In this document: positions 22,523 to 33,899 of the stretch, one piece after another
Position numbering within the stretch: position 1 is the first letter of the stretch
Layout: each line of letters opens with the position of its first letter
Assembly (NCBI GenBank): GCA_032716605.1
Contig: CM064572.1
Coordinates: 37,774,010-37,838,009, forward strand
Length of the DNA stretch: 64,000 bases
Source of the DNA: Paralithodes platypus
Taxonomy: Eukaryota; Arthropoda; Malacostraca; Decapoda; Lithodidae
Direction: 5' to 3'
The notes under the pieces: model-generated
Databases searched by the model: none
What the model saw: only the letters and a program-made list of their open reading frames with translations
Told to the model about the DNA's origin: nothing
Program-made: the position numbers and the translations under genes

Positions 22523-22833
22523 AAGCACTAGTATCGGAACTTAGACTGGAGATGCATAAACATAGCCGACAGAATTATAATAAAATAGTTTAACTCATAA
22601 GTTACTTTCACCTACTTCGTTTGTTCAACCGAGTAGTAAACTAACTAACTAACTAACTCACTCACTCACTCACTCTCTGGCTAGCGAACTACGCCTGGTT
22701 TAAGTCTGGCTTCGCTTGCAGCATCATCTCACCATCAAATTCCCCTATATGGCCCCCAGCGAAGTCGGCCCCATCCTCCCCGAGGCTAGACTGGAGCGCC
22801 GTGTTGTGGGATAACTTGGCGATTTCGGCCTAG

Positions 22834-23200
22834 GTGTTCAAATTAAATCCAAACAAATGGAGAAATACGGTATATATCTAGGTTCAAATTATATCCTGGG
22901 GTTCAAAATATATCCTAACAAATACAAAACCCGGTATCTGAGTTCAATTTATTATTCTAACAGATACATAAATACGGTATCTAGGTTCAAATTATATCCT
23001 AATAAATAGAGAAATACAGTATCTAGGTTCAAATTATTCGTTAACAAATGGAGTTCAAATTATATCCTAATAAATAGAGAAATACAGTATCTAGGTTCAA
23101 ATTATTCGTTAACAAATGGAGAAATACGGTATATAGGTTCAAATTATACCCCAACAAATGGAGAAATACGGTGTCTGAGTTCAAATTATATCCTAACTTA
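22834..23200. repeat. Minisatellite of about 43 bp, roughly nine units
   Basis: The unit is GGTTCAAATTATATCCTAAC followed by AAATGGAGAAATACGGTATCTA. Units vary by small indels; one stretch (AGTATCTAGGTTCAAATTAT onward) is duplicated as a two-unit block near 23010-23110. Confidence 0.85.
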
Positions 23201-23317
23201 TAGTATTGCTGGCTCCATTACTAGAGTCAGAAGTGGCTGGGGGGAAGTTTAGAGAGCTGTTGCCACTCCTGAGCATGAGAGAACTCCCACTTCACCTTAA
23301 AAGGGAGGGTTTATACC

Positions 23318-23620
23318 TTGTGTGTTAGGAGTGCGATGATCTATGCTTCGGAGAAATGGCCGGTTAAAGTGGATGATATCAATAGAATGGAACAGAATAA
23401 GAAGATAATGGTGAGATGGATATGTGTACCCTCAGGAACGGGGTATCGAGCGAGGAATTAAGAAGGCGTCTGGGCATTAGGAGTGTTAGTGAAGTGATGC
23501 GCACGAGCCGACCTGGTTGGTTTGGACATTGGAAAGAATGGATGATCAGAACTGGGTGAAGAAATGCCGGACTGTGAACATGGGGGAGCTGAGCGCAGGG
23601 GTAGACTAGAATGGCATGGG
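23318..23620 (+). pseudogene. RTE-like ORF2 C-terminal fragment
   Basis: One frame from 23318 reads CVRSAMIYASEKWPVKVDD, then NRMEQNKKIMVRWICV, the block that follows the RT palm in RTE-type and related LINEs (Y-x-S-E-x-W-x-V-K). After a frame break comes LRRRLGIRSVSEVM, then WFGHW, the usual conserved tail. No RT catalytic motif remains. Confidence 0.65.
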
Positions 23621-24649
23621 ATCAAATACTCCTAAAAATATTATTGAACTTACCTGCAGTTGCGTATGCAGTCGATGCTAGGTGGTATTCCAAAGTCACT
23701 CATTCACTCACTCTCACTCTCTTAGAGAGAGTCATTTAAAACACCCCCCCAAACTGATACAATAATATGCTTTCAACTTACCTGTAGTAGAGTATACAGA
23801 CGACCCCATGTAGCAACATATTAACCAGGTGGTAGCCCAGGGGTTCTAACCCGTGGACCAGGTAGTTCAACCGGAACGTTAACACACACAGGGGACGATA
23901 CGACTTGTGGCTTTGTTCCTGAGGGGGCAAAAGAAAAAAGTGGTTAGAATAAGAAGGTTATGGTGAAGTGCTAAATATTCTACCCTGTTCATTATAGAAG
24001 GCCAAAAATCCTGACCCAACTACCTAATGTCATCTAATACAAGGCTCATAGTGTAGTATTTATTTCTAAATCTGTTGTGCTACTACTACTACGGGGGATA
24101 ATTCGACAGTCATTTAGAAGTTCGTATATTTTATTTAACAGACTTCCTAACTACTCTAATAAGAGGTTCTTGGGTCGGGCCCAGATGAGTTCAAGACGCA
24201 GATTGAATATTACGTCGATTCATGCTAGGTTGCACTTTGGACCCTTAGAGTTCCCGTTACTCCCTAACTGAATCCCCGCCATTAAGGTATTGACTCAAGT
24301 CGGCTTCGATCCTACGACCCATTATTAGTAATTAATCCTAAATAATTAAATAAAAACCCTGCTGTGTCTTTTATTGAGACCAGGGCCTAATGAACCATTT
24401 GCTCTTTGTCTAACAAAAACAAAAAGATATTCTTTCCTCTACTCTTTAGGTTTTCCCACGTTTACTGAGCCTTCTGTATCCTTTCTTAATAACAAGGCTA
24501 TAACACATATAATCTATCTCCTCAATACATAGAATCTATTTATTCCTTTGACACAACCGTCGTTACTACACAAGTACCTCCACAATGACATAAAATCGTA
24601 CCAATTACCGAATGAGATTACCAGGTCTGACCCTCTAACATATAATATG
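23620..24649. other. Unassigned DNA
   Basis: No gene or repeat family recognised. A short frame at 24077-24271 lacks any known motif. Confidence 0.5.
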
Positions 24650-24836
24650 GGTTCCGCCACCCAGTTACTTCACAATCTAGGTTTACAATCTTTATCTCAA
24701 TAACACTATTGGGTTCCGTCACCCAGTTACTTCACAATATAGGTTTGCATTATTTATCTCAATGACACTATTGGGTTCAGTCACCCAGTTACTTCACAAT
24801 ATAGGTTTACAATTTTTACCTCAATGACACCTTCCG
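24650..24836. repeat. 62-bp tandem repeat, three units
   Basis: The unit GGGTTCCGCCACCCAGTTAC, then TTCACAATCTAGGTTT, then a CTCAATAACACTATT-type end, is repeated head to tail three times with a few substitutions. Confidence 0.9.
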
Positions 24837-25098
24837 AATTTACCCTCAAGTAACCCTAGTACAAACACGCTATGTTACCTTGCACCATAATCAATAATCG
24901 TTCTAACTAAAGATGAACCGTGCCTCAAACGCATACACAGAATAGCTCTTTTAGACTTAATAATAACGCAACTCACATTAGACTAGTGTCCTTCTTCACA
25001 GTTTCCTTTTTACACAACTTAATGAATGATTCATATGGACTAGTGTCCTTCCCTAGCTATAGCTAATCAATTAGGCAATTAAACAACTGTTTCCCTCT

Positions 25099-25563
25099 TT
25101 AACCCTTAACCATCGGCGCGCAACATATGTCGATTTAAAGAAAACGTGCCCATATGCAGGCCTCGACAGATGTCGAGTGCAATTTTGAGCACGTAATGTG
25201 CTCTGAGAGAGAGCTGAGCGGTGCGAGGAGCATAGATTCCTGCCTGACCACTCGCCACCACCGCCGTGGGTCGACTGAAATTTATTACACCATCCTCCAC
25301 CCTCTCTCACTTGCTACACAGGGAATTATGTAAGGAAATTACCTTATTTTAGGGTTTTTGCACTCGTGTTGCACGATCGTTGCAAGAGAACCAGTGGTCG
25401 TAGAAGGATGGTGTCATTGGAAAGCTCTGTTTATGCCTTTCCTTAGATGATTCTGGGTCTTGTTTATGCATGAAAAAGAGCACGGAAACAACCCCATTTA
25501 GGGTAAAACCACCAGCATGGCGAGTAATAGAAGTTACCGACCCACCCGCTCATAATGTGTTAA
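25099..25563. mobile_element. TTAA MITE family M1, complete copy
   Basis: It is bounded by TTAA at 25099-25102 and 25560-25563 and starts TTAACCCTTAACCATCGGCG. Internal landmarks are shared with the other M1 copies: GAGAGAGAGC, GTGCGAGGAG, TACACAGGGAATTATGTAAG, TTGCACGATCGTTGCAAGAG, GGTGTCATTGGAAAGCTC. TTGCACGATCG and CGATCGTTGCAA overlap as a near-palindrome. A short proline-poor frame inside is not shared and is not a gene. Confidence 0.85.
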
Positions 25564-25889
25564 CTTACTGGTTGCCTCATGTATTAACAAAAGTATTCTT
25601 TCCCTCCCCTCTTTACTTTTATTCTTTTAATCTTTAATCTCTCCTATCAGATCCTATATGAAAACTCTTTCGGCATGGCGCCGTTGCTAACAAAGATAAC
25701 TAAATAATAACACATCATCATCTTTATATATTCAGGTGAGTCTAAATTCTTTTTTCTTTAGTCTTGTCCTAGAAGGACACATAAATTTTAATAGAAACCA
25801 CCAGGTGGGTCAACCACTCTCTCTTTCTTTTTTTATCATACGCGGGCCCAATATGGGTCCTTAAACAAATATATTCTGGTCTGCTGGAT

Positions 25890-26651
25890 CAGGTGTGTGT
25901 GTGTCTGGAACTGTGCTTTACCACCTCAGAGCTGGCCAGTAGCTCTTCTGGAAGTCCTCACTTCCGTCCACTTTCTGTCGTCCATTTTGAAGCGCTTGAC
26001 TGTATGCTTGACTGCAGACTAGCAACGTGACGACAGGCGGCAGGATACTGATGGTGCATCCTCCGAGTGGGCGAAAGTGAGGAGAGGTCAGGGGTGGTCT
26101 GGGTTGTAACTTTAGGTGAAGGCAAGGTAACTGGAAAGGTGGGTCCCTGGTTCTCCTTTGTGCCCGGGCGAGAGAGAGCAAGTAGGTTGCAGTGTGTTAA
26201 CCCGGTGGGCTCTGAGGGGTGAGTGACCCCTGGAGTCTGCGCGCGGCAGCCTTTATACTCAGGCCTCCCGCTCTCCCGCGCTGTGATTGGCTGCCTGGCA
26301 AGCGCCGAGACACGATCGCTCTGGATTCTTTCTTGCTTCACCTCCTCTCTCCTCTCTTCAAAATAAGTCCCAGGAAGCTGATTATAACCCTCTTTTGGCG
26401 GCTTACGGGAGTACAGGGCTGGCACCGAGGTATTACTCAAGGGATATTCAGAAGGAGTTCTTCGGGCAGAGAAAGAGAGTGACTTCTGAGGTGGAGTAAG
26501 AAGTCCAGCTTCGCGCTCCGATAATGGAGGCCGCTGATTGGCTGGTGGGCGGGGCGTGGCACGTTGCAGCCGTGAGCTGTCAAAATCAGCTGGCTGTGCA
26601 AGTAAGTAAAAGGGAGCGCGGTGATTGACGGAGGGCGTTTCTACTTTATCA
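25890..26651 (-). repeat. Probable 3' LTR of Gypsy-type element A
   Basis: On the minus strand, a G-run (GTAGGGGG, 26652-26659) looks like the polypurine tract, and the LTR would start TGATAAAG at 26651. Inside, in minus-strand order, are a CCAAT box (26534 region), a CCGCCC-type GC box (near 26550), a second CCAAT (near 26285) and a TATAAA (near 26250), a typical retroelement promoter. The far end is uncertain; I place it at the GT run near 25893. The partner LTR is missing because element A is truncated on its other side. Long open frames here are not gene-like. Confidence 0.5.
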
Positions 26652-27683
26652 CCCCCTACAGAATTTAGGCGAGCTCCTGATCGCCGCAACACTGTTCCTT
26701 TAAAGTTTATGCCCTCAGGCTGCCACTCCACCAGTCCACTATGCTCGCAGAGGCATTTATGTAACTGGAGTGCAGGATTCTGATAACCCACGATAGTTTT
26801 GGCTATTAAAACTTCCCCGGGCTGGCTGAGAAACTGTTTGAGAGCTCAAGTGATATTAATTCTTTGCCCCTGCCCGTCGACTATGGCTACCAGTCGACGG
26901 AGTCGGTACTGAGGGTCAGAGGGGAGAGGCATGGTGCCTTGCAACTGACAGGCACGTGCCCCGGGGGTCCTATTTATAGCCTCGTCCGGGTACCTGATTG
27001 GTGGGCGGCTAATCCTACCACTACGAGTGAGAGTTTCGGTGGGGCCCGTGAACTTGTTCGCTCTCGCGAGAGTCTTCTCCGGAACGTTAAGCAAAGGAGT
27101 TCCTTTGGATTCTTTCACTTTAGCTGTGGGAGAACCGTTTAACATGTTGCCATCAAAAGATACGCCTCGCGGTTCTATCTCGTTTCGAGGACACTCTTCC
27201 TCACTACTTAAAGTCCTGTTTAAATCTCTCAGGGAAACTGAAGCTGTCTGGGACCGTAGACTTTTCCTCTTCAGTAAGCTCATAAAAATCGTCTTCATCA
27301 CTAGATACGATCTCTTTGCTTCCTAGGTCTCCTTCTGACTCAACCTCAGAAAGACCCTCTCGATACTTTTGACTAATTGACCACCAAAGTGGAGAATCTT
27401 CTAGGTAGTCTCGAGTCGGAGTAGGACCTCTAACGTTGGGTCGAGCTGAGGAAGTATCAGGGTCATCGACCCTGGATTCCGTTTCCTCTTCGCTCCCTTC
27501 CTCGCTACTCCACTCCCTCGTTTCTGGGGGAAGATTACCCTCATATCTTTTGGAATAACGAATATGAGTAACTAACACGACATCTCCATAATGTAAGTAT
27601 AACACTTGATAGGGCCCGTTTGTCTCGACAAATGAAAGGACCCTCGTATTTCTCCTCCAGTTTACCAGCTCGGGTGGGGTCAT
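26652..27683 (-). pseudogene. Element A: integrase C-terminus and trailing region
   Basis: Minus-strand 27683-27204 starts with NWRRNTRVLSFVET, then GPYQVLYLHYGDVVLVTHI, the GPY-type C-terminal module of Gypsy integrases. An acidic, Ser/Glu-rich tail follows, and a further frame (27301-26846) runs toward the LTR. The tail has no domain I recognise; it may be an extended integrase tail or a third ORF. Confidence 0.6.
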
Positions 27684-28619
27684 GTCTCTTGACCAAAATA
27701 TACTCCCCTCGGTAATAAGGATTATTTAGAGAAACTTTCTTAGGTTGTTGCTGAACAATATGATCATGCACTTGCTGTCGTCGCTCCCTTTGTTCATTCC
27801 AGTATTTTCCGGGTTGGGAATACTGCGTGTAGGAACGGGGGTATGGCAATAATCGTTCTCGGAGCAATTTTGGTATGTTGCCAAAGATAATCTCATAGGG
27901 AGAATACCCCGTAGTCCTACAGACCGTGGTATTCATTCCCCAGACAATTTCAGGCAAAAGCTCCGGCCAACCCCGGACGATTTTCTCCCCTTGTGAGCTC
28001 AGACTAGCCCGGATGCAGTTGGCTAACACCCCATGATTCCTTTCACAGACAGCATTTCCCTGAGGGTAATACGGGGCGGTGTGCTGTATCTGATACCCCA
28101 AGGTTTCTCCCAAGTGTTGCCAGATCTCATTATTAAATTCCTTTCCCCTGTCACTCAGAATACCTCCAGGGGTGCCATACAAAAAAAATATCTTTTCCAG
28201 GATAACCTTGGCCACCGTTTCAGCTTTCTTGTCCGGGATAGCGCAAGCAAGCGTGTATTTAGAGAAAATGTCGACACAGGTCAAGATGTACCTTTGGTTT
28301 GTCTGTCTGGGCAGAGGTCCCATAATATTCACCGATAATTTGAGGGTGTACCAGCGGTAATATGTCCGGGTATCTGTCTAGGTCCCCTTCCATCTTTGCC
28401 CCTCTGGCATCCCAAACAATTTTGAGCGACTTCTTTAACAATCTGGTCGGCCCTCTTGGTCCAGTACCTTTCATTGAATTGTTGGAGAACCCTAGACTGC
28501 CCCAAATGAACCCCCCTTTCCTTTTGTCCGTGGAGGATTTGGATCATGTGTTTGGCCTCTGAATAATCAAGTACGACCCGATCTTGAGAATTCCTCCAGG
28601 CTCCCTCCGAAAATTTCAC
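27541..28619 (-). pseudogene. Element A: integrase zinc-binding and core domains
   Basis: The zinc-binding domain lies in 28619-28329 (HGQKERGVHLG ... NCLGCQRGK, an HHCC pattern). The core follows in another frame at 28332-27541: the first Asp in CVDIFSKYTLA, the second in GGILSDRGKEF, and Glu in YYPQGNAVCERNHG, giving the D,D-35-E triad. KYEGPF begins the C-terminal part. Integrase inserts the DNA copy into the host chromosome. Two frame breaks make it inactive. Confidence 0.9.
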
Positions 28620-28942
28620 TTTATTACTAGGTCTAGGGTTATGTTTTTCCCTGTGGGGTGAACGGGTGCTACCGGTAGTCGAGACAAGTCATCGGCATTA
28701 GTGTGTAATTTACCGGGTCTATGTCTAACTTCAAACGAGTACTCTTCCAAAATCCTCTTCCACCTGACAAACAGTCCGTCTTCCGTTTTCATTTTTCGGA
28801 GCCATTGTAAGCTATGGTGGTCCGTAATAACTTCAAAGTGGACCCCGGCTAGATCCAGATGGAAATATTGTACAGCCCACACTAGAGCTAGACATTCCTT
28901 TTTCGTAACGCTATAATTCCTTTCGCCCTTACTCAGTGTCCG
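28616..28942 (-). pseudogene. Element A: RNase H domain, downstream part
   Basis: Minus-strand reading from 28942: RTLSKGERNYSVTKKECLAL, then WAVQYFHLDLAG, ITDHHSLQWL and RHRPGKLHTNADDLSRLP. These are the second half of a Gypsy RNase H and the tether. The first half lies at 41638-41780, 12.7 kb away, because element B inserted between an Ala-Cys-Ala and an Arg-Thr-Leu-Ser stretch. Confidence 0.9.
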
Positions 28943-30159
28943 TGTCGTATTTCTATCCTTCTTTTATATTTCATTTATTACTATATATATAAGTCTCAGT
29001 TGGTAGCTTCAATGCTAATTACTTTATTATCAATATCCAAGAGGCTTATAAAGGAAATAACAAATAGAATACAGTTAGTAATGCTCCTGTGATTATAAAG
29101 GATCTCTTTTCTATGTTATAATTATATGGTGATACCCATACTCTAAACTATGTAGATATATACACATATCTATCGTATATTTTAGTCTCGCTGTTTACTC
29201 TAGAGGTCGTTATAATTGCCATATTATTGAGACATAAGAATCATGATAGAAGTAATTTACTTGGAGTATCTTTATATATTTATACAAATATATTTCGGTT
29301 ATAAAAACACAATTTTGAATTTTTTTATTTATAATGTATTTTACTTTTTTATTTTAATTAAAGTTTATACATTGTTACACTTTCAAAATAATAGTTTCAC
29401 AGAGTTTGTTAATTGACTGAATAATTACCAAGACCGACTTGGTTTTGTTATAACAAGTATTGTATGATATCAATCCTTGGTTTATATTTAACACAGCTTT
29501 TATGATAATTATTAACACCGCATATTTCTAATAAATGTTTCCTAAGTTCCAACCACAGCTAACATCGGTTTTATTTATATTTTAATTGGTACTCACTATT
29601 AATAGGTGTCGTCTGTGTCTGTGACAGGGACTCCTGATTATGAAGAGACCCATGATAGGACTTTGTCAGCTACGGAAACGTAGTGGTTGTGGTTGTGGTG
29701 GTTGGTCTGGTACTTACTGTTTGAATTCAATATCCTCCTTTTATAACAAAAACTACTAACTTTTCCAATACCATATTAGGTGAACTTCTATGAAATCTAT
29801 GTAATATAGACTCGTGGTGAGAGGACAAACATATCTCAGAAATCATATGACTACCTATAGGTCTGAATAGGGTGTAAGGTCTGTATAGAAATGGTAATCT
29901 CTCTGGCCATCTGGTAGCAAGTATTGAGAGAGAACTCATTGTTCCTAATGTGCTTATAACTTAAGGTTTGTAGAGAGGGGATTACATACACATGGACTCT
30001 CTAGTTTGTACTATTATCAATGTTCTCTATTCCCATAAACATTCATTATTTCACTTATTCTCTAGTTATAATGGTTATAACTTAGTATCTATATCTTTAT
30101 TTACATGGTTCCTTAATCACTAGAAGAAGAATTTATGTCGACATCATCTGGTCTCGACA
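28943..30159 (-). repeat. Element B 3' LTR
   Basis: A 1217-bp LTR matching the right-hand copy from about 29047 to 30159, with occasional substitutions. Its plus-strand left end, TGTCGTATTTC, matches the inverted TG/CA rule. It has about 90 bp near this end (28955-29046) absent from the other LTR, so one copy lost or gained sequence. It keeps two uninterrupted sites: TTAA at 29599-29602, and a GTTGTGGTT-containing stretch near 29680-29700. Both are filled by insertions in the other LTR. Confidence 0.9.
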
Positions 30160-30267
30160 TGACTCCCCGGGGATGTAGCCTGTGTCCGCGCTGGCCAATC
30201 GTTGTAGGAAGTTGGGGACCCTCGTCTGGTGAGAGGGGCGACAGTGCAGGAACGGAAGTGAACGGAA

Positions 30268-31510
30268 GAAAAATATGGATGTCATTTACACCGATTTTGC
30301 TAAAGCATTTGATAAATGTGACCATGGTATAATAGCCCACAAACCGAAAGCAAAAGGTATAACTGGGAAAATCGAACGGTGGATATACAATTTCCTCGTA
30401 AACCAAAAACAATCAGTAGCAGTAAACCAAGTCACATCTGAGCCTTCGGATGTCAAAAGCTCAGTGCCCCAAGGAACAGTGCTAGCGCCCCTTCTGTTCC
30501 TCATACTAATTTGCGACATAGATACCAACACCAGACACAGTACGGTGTCGTCTTTTGCTGATGACACAAAATTAAGCAAGATAGTAAACACACAAGAGGA
30601 CACAGGCCGACTGCAGGAAGACATGAATGTAGTGTTCCAGTGGACCAGGGAAAACAACATGCAATTCAATGAAGAAAAATTCCAATTAATACGGTACGGA
30701 GATAATAATGGTGTTAAAGAAATTACAAATTACTTAACAGAATCTAACCACATAATAGAACGGAAAGACAGTGTGAAAGACCTTGGGGTATTAATGTCTG
30801 AAAATATGGGTTTCAAAGTACATAACCAGGTCAAAGTTGCAGCTGCGAAACGTCTAACGGGTTGGATTCTGCGTACTTTTAAAACACGCGGTGAATTACC
30901 TATGATAACGCTCTTCAAATCTCTAGTGCTACCGCGGCTTGAATACTGTAGCGTATTAACATCCCCATACAAAGCAGGTGAAATAAATGACGTAGAGAGT
31001 GTACAAAGAAATTTCACTTCGCATATAAGTTCGATAAAACAGCTACACTATTGGGAGCGTTTAAGAGCACTGAATCTGTACTCACTGCAACGTAGAAGAG
31101 AACATTACCTAATAATATACACATAGAAAATCGCAGAGGGTTTAGTACCAAACCTACATACTCCGATAGTCATGAAATTCAGTGATAGGAGAGGCTGGGA
31201 ATGCGAAATCTCCCAGATGAATAACAGGGGTGCTATGGGCTCTCTGCGAGAGGGCTGGTTATCACACAGAGGCCCACGTCTCTTCAACAAACTCCCACGG
31301 CGAGTAAGAGACATGAGGGACATCTCGTTAGACAACTTCAAGAGAGCCCTCGATGTCGAACTGCAAAAAGTGCCAGACGAGCCGATCCTCGCAAGGGAGC
31401 GAGCTGTCGCTTCAAACAGTCTACTGCATCAAATCATCACCCATAACGAGGGGCGGCGCGCTCCTTGGTGCCGCTAGAGGAGTGGCGAACACATCAAAAG
31501 GTAAGGTAAG
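30268..31510 (+). pseudogene. 5'-truncated LINE RT fragment between env and 3' LTR
   Basis: Frame 30275-31126 carries YTDFAKAFDKCDHGI, SSVPQGTVLAPLLFLIL and SSFADDTKLSK (both catalytic Asp present), then LPRLEYCSVL and YWERLRALNLYSLQRRRE. After a frame break, 31172-31477 holds the C-terminal block (GWECEISQ, PRLFNKLPRRVRDM). It ends near AAAAGGTAAGGTAAGG at about 31497-31512, likely its 3' repeat. No endonuclease is present, so it arrived truncated, opposite in orientation to element B. Jockey/CR1-group; exact family unknown. Confidence 0.85.
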
Positions 31511-31600
31511 GATGGGTGGAGAGGCTGTAATCTGGTTGAAGTTGATCACCGGCGACGGCAGCGTTGTTTCGGAGTTCTGCTGCTTCTTGATCTCCTCTGC

Positions 31601-33349
31601 TCAACGTGTACGGGCTACCATGATGGTGTAGATCATGTATGCTGCACCTACTAGTACTAGCATACCAGCTAGTACTAGTGTCGTATGCTGGATGACGTGA
31701 TGTCGCTGAGGATGCCGTACCTCGATCCTTTTCGCAATCACGGCTAGTTGCAGTAGATCCATTGTAGACATGCTTGGAGGTGGTAGATCTCGTAGCTGTA
31801 GAATGGTCCTGTTGACTTCGTGCAGTATGTTGTGGGTGCGCTGGGATAGATGAAGAGACACATGCATAGGTGATGCTTGTATATATGTCTCTTCTCGCCG
31901 TCTCTTCCCCATAGCTGGTAATTGAAGAATTGGGCTACATGCTCCACAACCATCATTCAGCTTGAGAAGTCCCAGATTATGTGTTATCTGTTTTTGTATT
32001 GCAAGTGTAGTGGATGGACAAGCAAGTGTAAAAGTAATTTGAATAGGGGTTGAATATATCCATCCTTCATTTAGTTTAATAAAAATAGGAGCGAAACTAT
32101 AAAGTATATTAGTATGACATAGTGTCGTGTGTACTTTCCCATTAAGAAATGTAGCAACTTCACAATTAGGGGTGTGAATACTATAAAGAGGACCGGTTGG
32201 GAGCATATAAAAAATGTGTATGTGCCTTGCAATGGGAAAAAGAATCATACATTGCATACGTATTCCGGTCTTCAGAAATGGCTAAAATTGATTTTGTATG
32301 TCAACTTGTAAGTACACGTGTGTCTTGGGCGCTGGAAAAGGTAAAGTATTTATTTTAAAAACATCAAAGGTATGTGCTGGTTGTCCACGAAGGGGTACAA
32401 TTAAATAAAAATAAAAGATGTGATTAGCAATGGTTGGCTTGGAAACAACTATTATTGTATCTCTATAGAAACTTAAGTATTCTGGTCTTGCTGGGTACAA
32501 TAATCCCGGTTAATTCAATGGAGCTTCTGATAAAATTTCAAGCAATTTATCTGTTGGCATTAAATATGGAGAAATTTTAGATTCTAACATCTGATCCAAT
32601 CCAATTTTAAGGTTATTTACGTCAGCATAAATGTCAGACAATACTATTTGTAATGATAATAAATTACCAATTAAATCTGATTCACCCTCCAACTCTTGTA
32701 ACTCATTTCCAACTCGTGTAACAATGTTTAAGATATTGCGAGTGCTATTATGTAGCCTATCAAGTGCATAATTTAAAGATTCCATTCGTCTAGTAGTTAT
32801 GTTCAAAATTCTAGTATGTACATTTAATTGCTTTCGTTCATCTTCTGTAACGACTTGTAAATTGCCTAATTTATCGTGAACTGCATAAATATGATCTTGT
32901 GTTGCAATACCGAAAAGAGAATTAGCTAGAGATCCCACAAAATCTATTGCTTCTCGTTTATTTCGCTTGGATGTCGATGATCTACTTTCTACCGGACTTT
33001 CGGACATGACATAACGTATGTAATTATGAAAATCTTGTTCAATCCTATTTAATTTATTTACAATCGATTTGATCCAGTTATCCCATTTTCCATTTTCCTC
33101 CACTAATTTGGGGCTTCGAGCTTCAGAATATAGTATAATGTCCTGAACAAAAATTTGAGCTAAACGTAGAGGGCGTAACACAGTTGTAGTGTCAATTTGG
33201 TAGGGAATGACATAAGTATTTCCCGTAACCACCAATCTCGCCTCTTCAGTAAAGATGACTGGATTACGGAACGTTGATTCATCCGTATCCGCTGCGGGAC
33301 AGACGATCGCCAAGAAACCCAGGATTACCTGGAAGGTAAACAACATCAT
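31601..33349 (-). pseudogene. env: Element B: envelope-like glycoprotein gene, two in-frame stops
   Basis: From ATG 33349 the product starts with a hydrophobic signal peptide (MMLFTFQVILGFLAIVCPA). About 130 residues in there is a furin-type site (KRNKR, near 32954-32968), directly followed by a Gly/Phe/Leu-rich stretch like a fusion peptide, then a helical region with several N-x-S/T sites. The frame is closed by TAA at 32510-32512 and TAG at 32282-32284 but stays in the same phase throughout, down to 31601. The last part has a CGAC motif (Cys-x-x-Cys) and a C-terminal membrane segment (LVLAGMLVLVGAAYMIYTIM) with a short Arg tail. The layout matches class I-like envelope/F proteins of insect errantiviruses and baculoviruses. 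The stops mean no full product. Position after integrase is as in envelope-bearing Gypsy elements. Confidence 0.8.
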
Positions 33350-33363
33350 TATTTTGTACACTA

Positions 33364-33899
33364 CTATTTTCTATATTCAAGGGGACGGGGCATTACATAC
33401 GGCAAAGGTTGTACTCTACTATGTGATCGTAGAGAATATCTAGGAATATTATGTACAATATCATCATCAATATTATTACCTACTCTATCATCCTCACACT
33501 CACTCTCACTCTCACTGTCATCGAGAATTAAGTGAGGATCATTCATATTGCTAGAACTATCAGTTGCGGGTATATCCGAGTGTATTGGATATACACTTCT
33601 TACATTCAGATTGTCGCGAGCTAGCAATGCCTCTTCCGGCACAACTCGGACACGATCAGTGAGAATTGTCACTGCGCGATTATCTTTAATGCGACGTAAT
33701 TTAATTACTACATCACTTACTTTCTCCACTAATCTATACGGACCGCTGTAATTCAGTTGCAGTTTTTATCTTTCATTTTTTCGTGGAACAACTTTGACAA
33801 ATATTCTGTCTCCCAGCTTGACGGCTTTGACTTTATTTCTCTTTTGGTTTATCTCGTTTTCCTCTTAACCCTCTTCTAGGTACGTATTTCTTACATCTT
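33364..33899 (-). pseudogene. Element B: integrase C-terminal region
   Basis: The stretch 33860-33729 encodes a basic, aromatic segment (GDRIFVKVVPRK) leading to NYSGPYRLVEKV, the GPY-type module. 33729-33364 continues with VTILTDRVRVVPEE and an acidic tail. It is out of frame with the core domain upstream and has a stop before NYSGPY. The env gene begins within about 15 bp of its end. Confidence 0.75.

Noticed and set aside
24077..24271. 64-residue plus-strand frame
   Set aside because: No recognisable motif and no supporting context.
25958..26791. 277-residue minus-strand frame
   Set aside because: Covers the LTR promoter of element A (CCAAT, GC, TATA boxes) and its polypurine tract; composition is low complexity and no domain is visible.
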